From Arthrobacter sp. H16F315 (GTDB lineage Bacteria; Actinomycetota; Actinomycetes; Actinomycetales; Micrococcaceae), in the NCBI RefSeq assembly GCF_024124825.1, contig NZ_JAMXSS010000002.1, forward strand, positions 3,162,001 through 3,226,000: 64,000 nt of DNA. The letters run 5' to 3'. The position numbers and the translations under genes are program-made. Below, in pieces: positions 1 through 9,369 of this stretch (within the stretch, counting starts at the first letter, position 1; each line of letters begins with the position of its first letter). Below the pieces are notes generated by a model. The model was not told the origin of the DNA. It did no database searches and saw only the letters and a program-made list of their open reading frames with translations.

Positions 1-2194
1 GGGTGTCCGACTTGAAGGAACCTGCCGGTGAGATGTGGTCGGTGGTGACGGAATCGCCAAGCTTCAGCAGCACCCGGGCGCCGGTGATGTCCTTGACGGG
101 CTCCGGCTCCGCCTTCATGCCGTCGAAGTACGGGGGCTTCCGGACGTACGTGGACTTCGGGTCCCAGGCGAACGTGTCGCCGGCCGGCGTGGAGAGAGCC
201 TTCCAGCGGTCGTCGCCGTCGAAGACGCCCTCGTAGCCGCGGGCGAACATTTCCTTGTCGATCGAGGAATCGATGACCTGCTGGACCTCAACCGGGTTCG
301 GCCAGATGTCCTTCAGGAAAACGTCGTTGCCGGCCTCATCCTGGCCCAGCGGGTCAGCATTAAAATCGAAGTCCATGGTTCCGGCCAGGGCGTAGGCGAT
401 GACCAGCGGCGGGGACGCCAGGTAGTTCATCTTCACGTCCGGGTTGATCCGGCCCTCGAAGTTGCGGTTACCGGACAGCACAGCGGCAACGGAAAGATCG
501 TTGGCCGCGATGGCCTCGGAGATTTCGGCGTCGAGCGGGCCGGAGTTGCCGATGCAGGTCGCGCAGCCGTATCCGACGATGTAGAAGCCGAGCTTCTCCA
601 GGTACGGGGTCAGGCCCGACTTGTTGTAGTAGTCGGTGACAACCTTGGAACCGGGAGCCACGGAGGTCTTGACCCACGGCTTCGAGGCCAGGCCCTTGTC
701 GACGGCGTTGCGGGCCAAAAGTGCGGCGGCCAGCATCACGGACGGGTTGGACGTGTTGGTGCAGGAGGTGATCGAGGCGATCGACACTGCGCCGTGGTCC
801 AGCTCGAACTCGCGGCCGTCAGCGGTCTTGACACTGACTTTCTTTGACGGCCGGCCGTTGGACTTCGGCCCGTGCGCGTGCGGGGCCTCGTCTGTCAGGT
901 GCGTCTTGGTGGCGGTGAAGGACGGGGTATCGGACGCCGGGAAGCTCTCGTCAATGGCCTCATCGACGCTGCCGCCGACGAGGTCTTCCTTCACATAGTT
1001 GCGCAGGTCCTGGCGGAACTGGGCCTTGGACTCGGTGAGGATGATGCGGTCCTGGGGGCGCTTCGGGCCGGAAATCGACGGAACAACCGTCGACAGGTCC
1101 AGTTCGAGGTACTCGGAGAACTTGATCTCACGTGACGGATCGTGCCAGAGGCCCTGTTCCTTCGCGTAGGACTCCACCAAGGCGACGTTCTCGTCCGAGC
1201 GGCCGGTGAGGCGCAGGTAGTCCAAGGTAACGTCGTCGATCGGGAACATGGCGGCCGTGGAGCCGAACTCCGGGCTCATGTTGCCGATGGTGGCGCGGTT
1301 GGCCAGCGGCACGGCCGCAACGCCTTCGCCGTAGAACTCGACAAACTTGCCGACCACACCGTGCTTGCGCAGCTGCTCGGTGATGGTCAGGACGACGTCG
1401 GTGGCGGTCGCGCCGGCCGGGATGGACCCGGTCAGCTTGAAGCCCACAACGCGCGGGATCAGCATGGAGACGGGCTGGCCAAGCATGGCTGCCTCGGCTT
1501 CGATGCCGCCAACGCCCCAGCCCAGCACACCCATGCCATTGACCATGGTGGTGTGCGAGTCGGTGCCGACGCAGGTGTCCGGGTAGGCCCGGACGACTGA
1601 GCCGGACTCGGTGTCGACCTCGCGGGTCATGACCGTGCGGGCCAGGTATTCGATGTTGACCTGGTGCACAATGCCGGTCCCCGGCGGGACAACCTTGAAG
1701 TCATCAAATGCGGTCTGGCCCCACCGCAGGAACTGGTACCGCTCGCCGTTGCGCTGGTACTCGATCTCCATGTTGCGCTCCAGTGCGCCGGAGTTGCCGA
1801 AGGCGTCGATCTGCACGGAGTGGTCAATCACCATCTCGGCGGGAGCCAACGGGTTGACCCGCTTGGGGTCCCCGCCAAGTTCCTTGACGGCCTCACGCAT
1901 GGTGGCAAGGTCCACTACGCAGGGCACGCCAGTGAAGTCCTGCATGATCACGCGCGCCGGCGTGAACTGGATTTCAGTGTCGGGCTCGGCGCTGGGGTCC
2001 CAGCCGGCCAAAGCGCGGACGTGGTCGGCCGTAATGTTCGCGCCGTCCTCGGTCCTCAACAGGTTTTCAAGCAATACCTTGAGGCTGAACGGAAGGTTTT
2101 CTGCACCTTCGACGGAGTTCAACCGGAAAATTTCGTATTCGGTACCGGCAACATTAAGTTTGCCTTTTGAACCGAAGCTGTCCACAATGCTCAT
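1..2194 (-). CDS. acnA: Aconitate hydratase AcnA, 3' end cut by window edge
   Basis: TCA-cycle enzyme that isomerises citrate to isocitrate through a 4Fe-4S cluster. The reading frame is open from the ATG at 2194 to the window edge (about 731 residues; the family runs near 900), so the C-terminal swivel domain is mostly missing. The N-terminus [15 protein letters not shown] is typical of AcnA. The three cluster cysteines are visible: Cys478 in SCTNTSNPS, and Cys544 and Cys547 in [11 protein letters not shown] strong ribosome site (GAGAGGAGT) precedes the ATG. I translated most of the frame by hand and found no break, unlike several other genes in this window. The upstream 170 bases carry a 20-base palindrome that probably sits in the promoter. 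Confidence is high. Confidence 0.97.
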   Translation of the reverse strand, partial: MSIVDSFGSKGKLNVAGTEYEIFRLNSVEGAENLPFSLKVLLENLLRTEDGANITADHVRALAGWDPSAEPDTEIQFTPARVIMQDFTGVPCVVDLATMREAVKELGGDPKRVNPLAPAEMVIDHSVQIDAFGNSGALERNMEIEYQRNGERYQFLRWGQTAFDDFKVVPPGTGIVHQVNIEYLARTVMTREVDTESGSVVRAYPDTCVGTDSHTTMVNGMGVLGWGVGGIEAEAAMLGQPVSMLIPRVVGFKLTGSIPAGATATDVVLTITEQLRKHGVVGKFVEFYGEGVAAVPLANRATIGNMSPEFGSTAAMFPIDDVTLDYLRLTGRSDENVALVESYAKEQGLWHDPSREIKFSEYLELDLSTVVPSISGPKRPQDRIILTESKAQFRQDLRNYVKEDLVGGSVDEAIDESFPASDTPSFTATKTHLTDEAPHAHGPKSNGRPSKKVSVKTADGREFELDHGAVSIASITSCTNTSNPSVMLAAALLARNAVDKGLASKPWVKTSVAPGSKVVTDYYNKSGLTPYLEKLGFYIVGYGCATCIGNSGPLDAEISEAIAANDLSVAAVLSGNRNFEGRINPDVKMNYLASPPLVIAYALAGTMDFDFNADPLGQDEAGNDVFLKDIWPNPVEVQQVIDSSIDKEMFARGYEGVFDGDDRWKALSTPAGDTFAWDPKSTYVRKPPYFDGMKAEPEPVKDITGARVLLKLGDSVTTDHISPAGSFKSDT

Positions 2195-2247
2195 CACAGG
2201 ACTCCTCTCGCAACAGTTTCATCTTTGTCGCGCCGCAGACCCCTTGC

Positions 2248-2267
2248 TAGTTAGGTGGCCCTAACTA
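2248..2267 (-). promoter_or_regulatory. Perfect palindrome upstream of acnA, candidate operator
   Basis: Two 8-base arms, TAGTTAGG and CCTAACTA, are separated by TGGC. The site lies 54 bases before the aconitase ATG. On the minus strand a weak -35-like TTGTGC lies 16 bases ahead of TAGTTA inside the palindrome, so a bound repressor would cover the -10 region. The outer TTAGG/CCTAA halves recall DtxR/IdeR boxes, but the spacing does not fit that 19-base consensus. Other actinobacterial acn genes are controlled by a TetR-type AcnR. The regulator here is unknown. Confidence 0.5.
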
Positions 2268-2365
2268 ATGCTTGGCCTTGCTCGCACAAGGATCGGTACA
2301 GGGTGCAGGAGGTCAGCCGTGGGTACGGAGCGCGACGTCGGACTACTTCGCCCATCCTAGTGGCC

Positions 2366-3739
2366 TCAGCCCCGCGGAGTCAGTAGCGCCACAGTCTCCA
2401 TGTGGTGGGTATGCGGGTACAGGTCAAAGGCCCGCAGCCCTGCCAGCTCCCAGCCGGATTGCTGGAAGTAGCCGACATCGCGGGCAAAGGACGCCGGATC
2501 GCAGGACACGTAGGCAACGGCCCGGGGGCCGGCTCCGATCAGCTGGTTTACCACGGCCTTGCCGGCACCGGCCCGGGGCGGGTCCAGCAGGATCGCGTCG
2601 AAATTGCGCGCCTTTTCACGCAGGACGCGTTCCACCCGGCCCTGGACGATCTCAACCTGCGGTGCGTCATGGAGGTTCTTGCGTGCGTCCCGGCTGGTCC
2701 CGGGAGCCCCTTCGACTGACAGCACCGAACCCGTGGCGCCGACGGCGTCCGCGAGCGGGGCGGTGAACAGGCCCACCCCGGCGTAGAGATCCGCAACAAC
2801 GGCTCCCGGTTCCAGGAACCCGCCGTTGTGCAGGAATCCGGTCACGGCCCCCACGAGCGCGGCGGGGGCCTCGCGGTGGATCTGCCAGAAGCCGTCGCCG
2901 GTCACACGGTAGTCGTGCCCGGACGCGGTCTCCTGCACATAGGTGCGGCCGCGCAGCCGCAGTACCTCGCCTTTGACCGGATCAAAGCTCGCCACCGAAA
3001 CATCGTCGGGCAGCTGGGCCAGGACCGCGCTAAGCCGCTTGGCCCGGGTGCCCGCGGCCGGGACCAGGAGCACCAGCGGCCGGGAGCCGTTCGCCGGTGC
3101 GGCGACCTCAACGCGTTCAATGCCCTGCAGGTCGATGTCCCAGAGCCGGAGGTTGTTGATGGCGTCAACGGCCAGCGGCATCTCCCGGACCGGAAGGACG
3201 GTATCGGAGCGGTGCGCGTGCATTCCAAGTTTGCCGGCCGGGGTCACGGCGAAACCGGCGCGGGTGCGCCAGCCCAGGCCCGCCGGCGCCGTCGTTCCCT
3301 GCTCCCCCACGGCTTCGACCAAGGAGCCTGCGGCCGTGTCCGTCCCTGCCAGCGGCAGTTCGACGCCGGCCAGGCGGTGCAGCTGCTCGGCCAGCACCTC
3401 GGCCTTGAGGCTGCGCTGGCGTGTCAGTGCGATGTGGCCGAGTTCTGCGCCTCCGACGGGCGGGTGACGGTGCGACCAGGAACGCGCGGAATCGGCCAGG
3501 TCCCAGAAGTGCGCCACCCGGTCCGGGGATGCGTCAAGGACTTCCACGACGTCGCCGCGCCAGAACTTGGCGTCCGCGCCGGACTCGGTGAGACGGACCT
3601 TGACCCTCTCGCCGGGAATGCCGTGCCGGACGAAGACCACACGGCCCTCATGCCGGGCGACGCAGTGCCCGCCGTGGGCGACCGGCCCGACGTCGACGAT
3701 GAGATCGGTGCGGTTTGGGGCCTGGGTGTCGGAGTTCAT
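2366..3739 (-). CDS. TRAM-domain class I SAM-dependent RNA (uracil-5) methyltransferase
   Basis: Predicted 5-methyluridine methyltransferase of the TrmA/RlmC/RlmD family (457 aa), acting on rRNA or tRNA. Residues 1-70 form a TRAM RNA-binding domain (DVGPVAHGGHCVARH). The C-terminal half is a Rossmann methyltransferase with the SAM loop DLYAGVGLFT, the DPPRAG motif and YVSCDPASFARD, which holds the catalytic cysteine. The N-terminal cysteine cluster that binds Fe-S in E. coli RlmD is absent. I chose ATG at 3739 (MNSDTQAPN) because its ATGA overlaps the stop of the permease upstream, which suggests translational coupling. The exact target base cannot be read from sequence. Mycobacteria have the same methyltransferase-permease pair next to ceoB/ceoC. 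Confidence 0.88.
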   Translation of the reverse strand: MNSDTQAPNRTDLIVDVGPVAHGGHCVARHEGRVVFVRHGIPGERVKVRLTESGADAKFWRGDVVEVLDASPDRVAHFWDLADSARSWSHRHPPVGGAELGHIALTRQRSLKAEVLAEQLHRLAGVELPLAGTDTAAGSLVEAVGEQGTTAPAGLGWRTRAGFAVTPAGKLGMHAHRSDTVLPVREMPLAVDAINNLRLWDIDLQGIERVEVAAPANGSRPLVLLVPAAGTRAKRLSAVLAQLPDDVSVASFDPVKGEVLRLRGRTYVQETASGHDYRVTGDGFWQIHREAPAALVGAVTGFLHNGGFLEPGAVVADLYAGVGLFTAPLADAVGATGSVLSVEGAPGTSRDARKNLHDAPQVEIVQGRVERVLREKARNFDAILLDPPRAGAGKAVVNQLIGAGPRAVAYVSCDPASFARDVGYFQQSGWELAGLRAFDLYPHTHHMETVALLTPRG

Positions 3740-5711
3740 TGGATGTCCTGCAGTCTCTTGGCTTCTTCGGAGGATTTCAGCTGCCACGGCACACTGGCCA
3801 CCATCACGCCGGGCTCGAAATGCAACCGGGTCTTGATGCGCAGTGCGGTCTGGTTGTGCACCAGTTGCTCCCACCACTTACCCACGACGTACTCGGGGAT
3901 GTAGACCACAATCAGGTCACGGGGCGAATCGCGCCGCATGTTCTTGATGTACTCCATGATGGGGGTGACCGTTTCACGGAACGGACTGGCCAGCACGGTC
4001 AACGGTACCGGGATTTCCAGTTTCTCCCAGTCCGCGACCGTCTGTTCGGTCTCTTCGCTGCTGATGTCCACGGTGATGGCGTCCAGCCGGGAGGGCCGTG
4101 ACGCGCGGGCATAGGCGAGGGCGCGAAGGACCGGCTTGCGCACATGGGAGACGAGGAGGACTGCGTGCACCCGGGTGGGCAGGGCCCGCGGAGAAGAATC
4201 CTCGTCGACTGCGAGTTCCTTGGCCACGTTGTCATAGTGCGACCGGATGCTCCACATGATAAGGAACAGCGCGAACATTGCCAGCAGCGCGATCCAGGCG
4301 CCCTGCTCAAATTTGGTGATCAGCACGATCACGAGGACCAGGGCCGTCATGCCGAAGCCGATTGCATTGATAATGCGCGACTTGAGCATCCGCCGCTTAA
4401 CGGCAGGATCCTTGGCGAGTTTCAGCTCCCGGCCCCAGTGCCGGATCATCCCGAGTTGGCTCATGGTGAAGGAAATGAAAACACCCACAATGTAGAGCTG
4501 GATCAGCTTGGTGACGTCAGCGTTGAAGGCGATGATCAGCACCAGGGCGCCGGCGGCCAGCGCCAGGACGCCGTTGCTGAAGGCCAGCCGGTCTCCGCGG
4601 GTGCGCAGCTGCCGGGGCAGGTAGCCGTCCTGGGCCAGGATCGAGCCGAGGACGGGGAAGCCGTTGAAGGCGGTATTGGAGGCGAACACCAGAATCACGC
4701 CGGTCGCGGCCACCACGATGTAAAAGGGAATGGTGCCGGCTCCAAAAATGGTCTGCGCGATCTGGCTGATGGCCGGATTCTGGATGTAGTCCTCCGCCAG
4801 CGGCTTGCCATCGAGCAGGAACTCGGTGGCCGGGTCCAGCACAATGTGCACCTTCGTGGCGTTGGCCAGGTAGATGATCCCTGCCAGCATGGACGCCGCG
4901 ATCACGCCGAGCAGAAGCAAAGTGGTGGCGGCGTTTTTGCTTTTTGGCTTCTTGAAGTTCGGCACCCCGTTGCTGATGGCCTCGACGCCGGTCAGGGCAG
5001 CGGCGCCGGAGGAGAAAGCGCGCAGCAGCAGGAACGCGCCGGCGAGCCCAACGAGCCCGTCGTCAAAACCCTCGGCCGGAACAATCGTAAACGCCGCCGA
5101 GGGTGCCTCCCCAGTGCCCCGGTGGCCGCCTGGAAGATGCCGATGGCCGTCATGCCGAGGATCGATGCCATAAAGATGTAAGTGGGGACTGCAAAGACGC
5201 TGCCGGCTTCCCTGATCCCGCGCAGGTTGACCAGGGCCAGGATCACGACGCCGATCGTCGCGATGGCGGCCTGCTGGCCGTGCAGCGAGGGTACTGCCGT
5301 CGTCACGTAGGCTGCCGCCGAGGACATCGACACGGCGACGGTCAGGACGTAGTCCACCAGCAGGGCCGAGGCGACCGTGAGCCCGGCGTATTTGCCGAGG
5401 TTCACGTTTGCGATTTCGTAGTCGCCGCCGCCGGAGGGGTAGGCGTGGACGTTCTGCCGGTAGGAAGCGACGACTGTGAGCAGCACCACCATGACCGCCA
5501 GTCCCACCCAGGGGGAGAACGCTACGGCGCTCACACCAGCCAGGGCCAGGGTTAGGAGGATTTCGTCGGGCGCGTAGGCCACTGAGGACAGCGCATCGGA
5601 GGCGAAGATGGGAAGCGCGATCCGCTTCGGCAGCAGGGTGTGGGCCAGGCTGTCGTTCCGGAAGGGCTTGCCTACCAGCACCCGCTTCACGGCATTGAAT
5701 ATTGTCGGCAC
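3736..5711 (-). CDS. APC-superfamily permease, probable potassium importer (frame broken once)
   Basis: Multi-pass transporter of about 658 aa once one base is restored. The N-terminal half (MPTIFNAVKRVLVG, SDALSSVAYAPDE, YPSGGGDYEIA) and the C-terminal half (FSSGAAALTGVEAISNG, then more membrane segments and a soluble C-terminal domain with LLVSHVRKPVLRAL) lie in different frames. They join at the CCCC run 5109-5112; one more C on the plus strand gives an unbroken protein reading TGALGEAPSAAFT. The start is GTG at 5711, only 166 bases from a divergent trkA pair. APC carriers with a cytoplasmic USP-like tail include the potassium importer KimA. Potassium is therefore my inference from architecture and neighbours; an amino-acid substrate is possible. 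Confidence 0.8.
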
Positions 5712-5877
5712 TCCACAAAGCTAGTCGCATTCGGACCCGATGTCATGACGGCGACAGGGCGCCGCGCGGCGGCGGCTCCCGGTCGCCGGGGTGCGGCAGC
5801 GGCGGGGCTGGCTCCGGGTGGCGCCGCGGCCGGTAGAGTTTTCCGCAGTAGCAGTCACAAAGCTTGAGGAGGCACGG

Positions 5878-6549
5878 TTGGCGCACTTCGTGATTATGGG
5901 TTGCGGCCGCGTGGGGGCAACCCTCGCGCACACGCTTGAGGATGCCGGGCACTCCGTGGCCATCATCGACCAGGATGACCGTGCTTTCCGGCGGCTGCGC
6001 ACGGGCTTCACCGGCCGTAAAGTCACCGGCGTCGGCTTTGACCGCGAGACCCTCAAGCAAGCCGGCGTTGCGGAGGCCTATGCCTTCGCGGCTGTCTCCA
6101 GCGGCGACAATTCAAATATCCTGGCCACCCGGGTGGCACGCGAAACCTTCCACGTCCCGCATGTGGTCGCCAGGATTTACGACCCGGGCCGGGCTGAGAT
6201 CTACCAGCGGCTCGGCATCCCCACTGTCGCCGCAGTGCGCTGGAGCGCGGACCAGGTGCTCCGGCGGATCCTGCCCGAACAGCACCTGGCCGGCGACTAT
6301 CGCGACCCCTCGGGCCGCCTTGTGCTCGCCGAAGTGGAGCTGAACCCCGAGTGGATCGGCCACCCGGTTACCTCGATCGAGAAGGCCGCCGGGATCCGCG
6401 TCGCGTACCTGACACGGTTCGGTGAGGGGATGCTGCCCGCGGCCGGAACCCTGTACCAGGATGGCGACACCGTGCACGCCATGCTGGGCGTGGACCGCAG
6501 CAGCGAAGTCGGCCATATTCTTGCCCAGTCCCCCGCCAAGGAGTCCTAA
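5878..6549 (+). CDS. TrkA-type potassium uptake regulator, first copy (CeoB-like)
   Basis: Cytoplasmic RCK/KTN regulator of 223 aa. The N-terminal Rossmann domain opens with VIMGCGRVGATLAHTL, the GxGxxG nucleotide loop, followed by an acidic strand end (VAIIDQDDRAF). The C-terminal RCK-C domain starts near residue 140 (LVLAEVELNPEWIGHPV). I chose the TTG at 5878 because GAGGAGG lies five bases upstream and the protein then begins MAHFVIMGCG as in homologues; there is no ATG before the glycine loop. Its stop directly abuts the next gene. Two TrkA-type proteins in tandem (CeoB/CeoC in mycobacteria) gate a separate membrane carrier by binding nucleotides, and the divergent permease is the obvious candidate partner. 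Confidence 0.93.
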   Translation: MAHFVIMGCGRVGATLAHTLEDAGHSVAIIDQDDRAFRRLRTGFTGRKVTGVGFDRETLKQAGVAEAYAFAAVSSGDNSNILATRVARETFHVPHVVARIYDPGRAEIYQRLGIPTVAAVRWSADQVLRRILPEQHLAGDYRDPSGRLVLAEVELNPEWIGHPVTSIEKAAGIRVAYLTRFGEGMLPAAGTLYQDGDTVHAMLGVDRSSEVGHILAQSPAKES

Positions 6550-7284
6550 GTGAAAGTCGTTATTGTCGGGGCGGGAAGCGTCGGTTCCTCGATCGCGCGC
6601 GAACTGCTGGCCCACAAACACGAGATCCTGCTGATCGACCTCAAGCCCGAGGTGATCGGGCGAAGCGGCCTGCGGGGCGCCCACTGGCTGGTTGGCGATG
6701 CCTGCGAACTGAGCACCCTCCAGGACGCGAAACTGGAAGACGCCGACGTCGTGGTCTCAGCTACCGGTGACGACAAGGTCAACCTGGTGGTCTCGCTGCT
6801 GGCGAAGACCGAGTTCGGCGTCGGACGCACTGTAGGCCGGGTCAACAACCCCAAGAATGACTGGATGTTCGACGATTCCTGGGGCGTCGACGTTGCGGTG
6901 AACACCCCGCAGCTGATGACTGCCCTGGTCGAGGAGGCAGTGGAGATCGGCGACCTCGTCCGGCTGCTGACCCTGCAGACCGGGGTGTCATCGCTGGTCG
7001 AGTTCACGGTCCCGCACGATTCACACGTGGTCGGACTGACCGTGGGCGGCATCGAATGGCCTGAGGATTCGACCCTTGTGGCAATCCTGCGGGATCAGGC
7101 ACCAATCACGCCAAGCCGGGATGACGTGATTGACGGCGGGGACGAGCTGTTTTTCGTCACGACGATCGCAGCAGAGGACGAACTGCGTGCCCTGCTCTCG
7201 CCGGAGTCCCAGGGCGAGCTGCCGGCGGAACCGCAGGGCGAAGACGCGCACGCCCACGAGGTCTTCGACGGCTTCGACGGCTAA
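6550..7284 (+). CDS. TrkA-type potassium uptake regulator, second copy (CeoC-like)
   Basis: Second RCK regulator (244 aa), starting with GTG immediately after the stop of the first copy, so the two are surely co-translated. The N-terminus KVVIVGAGSVGSSIAREL holds GxGxxG, with the acidic residue at LLIDLKPEVIG. The RCK-C part is near residues 140-220 (SLVEFTVPHDSHVVGL). The last 25 residues are acidic and low in complexity (GELPAEPQGEDAHAHE). Two different TrkA chains suggest a hetero-oligomeric gating ring, as proposed for CeoB/CeoC. The stop codon lies inside a long palindrome that probably ends transcription. Confidence 0.93.
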   Translation: MKVVIVGAGSVGSSIARELLAHKHEILLIDLKPEVIGRSGLRGAHWLVGDACELSTLQDAKLEDADVVVSATGDDKVNLVVSLLAKTEFGVGRTVGRVNNPKNDWMFDDSWGVDVAVNTPQLMTALVEEAVEIGDLVRLLTLQTGVSSLVEFTVPHDSHVVGLTVGGIEWPEDSTLVAILRDQAPITPSRDDVIDGGDELFFVTTIAAEDELRALLSPESQGELPAEPQGEDAHAHEVFDGFDG

Positions 7285-7314
7285 CCGGCGGTTGCCGGCA
7301 ACCGGCGGTTAGCC
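7279..7314. terminator. 36-base near-perfect palindrome between convergent genes
   Basis: Arms 7279-7296 and 7297-7314 pair at all but one internal position, with no separate loop. The trkA stop codon is inside the left arm, and the convergent DUF3159 gene ends at 7322. It could end transcription from both sides, though neither side has a T-run. Confidence 0.55.
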
Positions 7315-7321
7315 GGCCGGT

Positions 7322-8071
7322 TCAGCTGGGGGTCGCGGCTGGAGCGGGCCGGGTCAGCAGCCAGGCAACCCAGATGCCCAGGATGTACAGCGGGGCTCCC
7401 ATCAGCAACCGCGTTGTGGCGAGGGCCGAAAAGCCCGCCTCGCCCATAAAGTACAGCGGAAGCTGGACCAGCAGGCGAAGGGCCAGGACCCCAATGATCA
7501 CCCAGGTGCCGATCCGGTAGGCCCTGACCCGCGCGGGCTGCTTCCGCCAGTCCAGTCCTTCGTTCCGGATGAAGCCGAAGAGCAGCCCCGCAAACGGCCA
7601 GCGGACGGCGATCGAGATCGCCATCACCACGATGTAGGCGGCATTGGTGAAGAATCCGGGGACGTAGAAGTCCTCGGCCTTGCCCGTGGTGTTGGCCAGC
7701 CACGCGGACAGCCCGACGCCGGCAATCCCCGCCAGTGCCTGCGTCAGCGGCTTGCGCTGGATGAGTCGGGCGACGGTAAACGCCGCCGCCACGGCCAGCG
7801 CGGAGACCAGCGCCAGGGGCAGCTCGCGCGCGATGGTGAAAGCGACCAGGAAGACCAGGCCGGGGAGGATGCTCTCGGCAATGCCCTGAATGCCGCCCGC
7901 GCTCTTGAGCACGTCGATGTTGCCGTTGCCGGACCGGTGCAGACCGGCTTTGGCGGCGTAACCTTCGGCGAGCTGCGCCGCTGTTGGCTGAACTGCTGCT
8001 GGCTGAACTGCTGTTGGCAGCGGCTCAGCGGGTTCCCGCCCTGCCGCGCCGGGATTTTCGGGAACCGTCAT
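7322..8071 (-). CDS. DUF3159 family integral membrane protein
   Basis: Membrane protein of 249 aa and unknown function. After a Pro/Ala/Gln-rich head (AVQPAAVQPTAAQLAEG) come several hydrophobic segments, for example ILPGLVFLVAFTIA and LVSALAVAAAFTVA, with short basic loops. ATG at 8071 is preceded by GGAGGAG, and its ATGA overlaps the stop of the OB-fold gene. A small repeat encodes the QPAAVQPTA part (7980-8012). The order DUF3710, OB-fold, DUF3159 beside trkA and dut is conserved in actinobacteria, including mycobacteria, so the three probably share a role. No catalytic motif is evident. Confidence 0.88.
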   Translation of the reverse strand: MTVPENPGAAGREPAEPLPTAVQPAAVQPTAAQLAEGYAAKAGLHRSGNGNIDVLKSAGGIQGIAESILPGLVFLVAFTIARELPLALVSALAVAAAFTVARLIQRKPLTQALAGIAGVGLSAWLANTTGKAEDFYVPGFFTNAAYIVVMAISIAVRWPFAGLLFGFIRNEGLDWRKQPARVRAYRIGTWVIIGVLALRLLVQLPLYFMGEAGFSALATTRLLMGAPLYILGIWVAWLLTRPAPAATPS

Positions 8072-8478
8072 TGCTCCTCCTGCGGGGAGAGTATTTCGTA
8101 GCGGGGATTGAACATGGTCGGCAGTCCGTCCCTGACTGTGACCATGCCCTGCAGGCGCAGTTCGGTGCCGGCATCGACACCGGGTATACGGCGGCGGCCC
8201 AGCCAGACCACCCGGAGCCGGTCCTTGGGAACGGCGGACCGCTGGCGCCATAAGCCGGAGGCCGGCGTGGCGGCGGCGGCGCCGGATGCCACGGCGACGG
8301 AGCGCTTTTTGACCGGCGGCGCGTTGTGGTCGACGACGATCGCGGTGAAGGCAGCGACCTGGCTCGCCGGTGCGTAGGTGACCGATTCGATGAAGCCATG
8401 GCAGAACACGCGGCCGCGGTCCGGCAATTCCCGGACGGAGACCGACGCAGCCGGGTCCTGGCGGGCAGCATCAGCCAA
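8068..8478 (-). CDS. OB-fold nucleic-acid-binding-like protein
   Basis: Small soluble protein of 136 aa with the pattern of an OB-fold: GRVFCHGFIESVTYA, then FTAIVVDH, RLRVVWLGRRRIPGV, ELRLQGMV and NPRYEIL. Such folds bind single-stranded nucleic acid or act in protein contacts. I place the start at TTG 8478, which overlaps the end of the DUF3710 frame; no ATG in this frame gives a sensible N-terminus, so the exact start is uncertain. Its stop overlaps the next ATG (ATGA). The tight packing means its amount is tied to both neighbours. Function is unknown. Confidence 0.82.
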   Translation of the reverse strand: MADAARQDPAASVSVRELPDRGRVFCHGFIESVTYAPASQVAAFTAIVVDHNAPPVKKRSVAVASGAAAATPASGLWRQRSAVPKDRLRVVWLGRRRIPGVDAGTELRLQGMVTVRDGLPTMFNPRYEILSPQEEQ

Positions 8479-9202
8479 TCTGGGTGGTCTCCGGTCCGCG
8501 TTCGGGCCGCTCGATGTCCGGGGCGGACTGTGGCGCGGGGACGGCGTTCTCCTTGGGCAAGTGCAGCTGCAGGAGGTCACGCGGGGGCATCGGGCTCTCG
8601 CCGCGCACCACCACGAGCTGCCGGAACAGTTCCTCGAGTCCGGCGGCCGCGTCGCGGTCTACAGCAGCCTCCCCGCCGAACACGCCGCGGAGGAACCAGC
8701 GCGGGCCGTCGACGCCGATAAAGCGGGCCACTCGGTAGCCGTGGCTGCCGTCGGCACCACCAGCGGGAAGCTTGGCGAGGAGTTCGGCGCCGAAACCGCC
8801 CTGGACCTCCTCGACCTGGCCGCCCTGGCTGCCGACGGACTGACCGATCTGCTCGCGGATTTCCTCCCACAGGCCTTCGGAACGCGGAGCGGCGAACGCC
8901 TGGAGCTGAAGGCTTGAGCCGTTCAGGTCCATGGTGACGGCGACGACGCGCTGTGTGGCCTCTTCGACCTCAAGCCGGAGTTGCAGGCCTTCCGCCGGTG
9001 CAATCAGGAGGGCGCCGAGGTCCACGTAGCCGTCCTGGTCCTCGATCTCCGAGACGTCGAAGGGACCCGTACCGCCGCGAAGCGGTGCGGCGGCTGCAGT
9101 CCCGGTCGAGTCATCGGCGGACGCTTCAGCAACTGCCCTCGGGGACTCCCCGGGTTCCGTCACCTGTTCCTGCTTGGCTTTCTTGCCACGCCCAAAAACC
9201 AT
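8471..9202 (-). CDS. DUF3710 family protein
   Basis: Protein of 243 aa and unknown function, first gene of the DUF3710/OB-fold/DUF3159 run. It starts MVFGRGKKAKQEQ, followed by an acidic low-complexity stretch to about residue 45. The conserved domain runs from GPFDVSEIEDQDGYVDLG to GPRWFLRGVFGGEAA. There are no membrane segments, so it is predicted cytosolic. ATG at 9202 follows AAGGAG on the minus strand. It lies 168 bases downstream of dut on the same strand and may be in one transcript with it. The C-terminus (ERGPETTQIG) overlaps the start region of the next gene. Confidence 0.9.
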   Translation of the reverse strand: MVFGRGKKAKQEQVTEPGESPRAVAEASADDSTGTAAAAPLRGGTGPFDVSEIEDQDGYVDLGALLIAPAEGLQLRLEVEEATQRVVAVTMDLNGSSLQLQAFAAPRSEGLWEEIREQIGQSVGSQGGQVEEVQGGFGAELLAKLPAGGADGSHGYRVARFIGVDGPRWFLRGVFGGEAAVDRDAAAGLEELFRQLVVVRGESPMPPRDLLQLHLPKENAVPAPQSAPDIERPERGPETTQIG

Positions 9203-9369
9203 GGGGTCGTCTCCTTAATTGTGATCCTGTGCCGCCGCGCCACACTGCGCGTGCGGGGCTCCGGCTTTTTTATGCTGGCTGATGCAGCACCAAAGCGGGC
9301 TGATACGTCCTGCAAATGGGTCCTGCTGACCAGTTCGCGGCATCCGTTGCGGGCCCGGCAGGCCTTCGC

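Noticed and set aside
35..2170. Long plus-strand open frames opposite aconitase
   Set aside because: They are antisense shadows of a clear AcnA frame in GC-rich DNA; their translations are Arg/Gly/His-rich and match nothing.
5712..5877. c-di-AMP (ydaO-type) riboswitch before the permease
   Set aside because: The gap is only 166 bases, is shared with a divergent promoter, and shows no pattern I recognise as that riboswitch.
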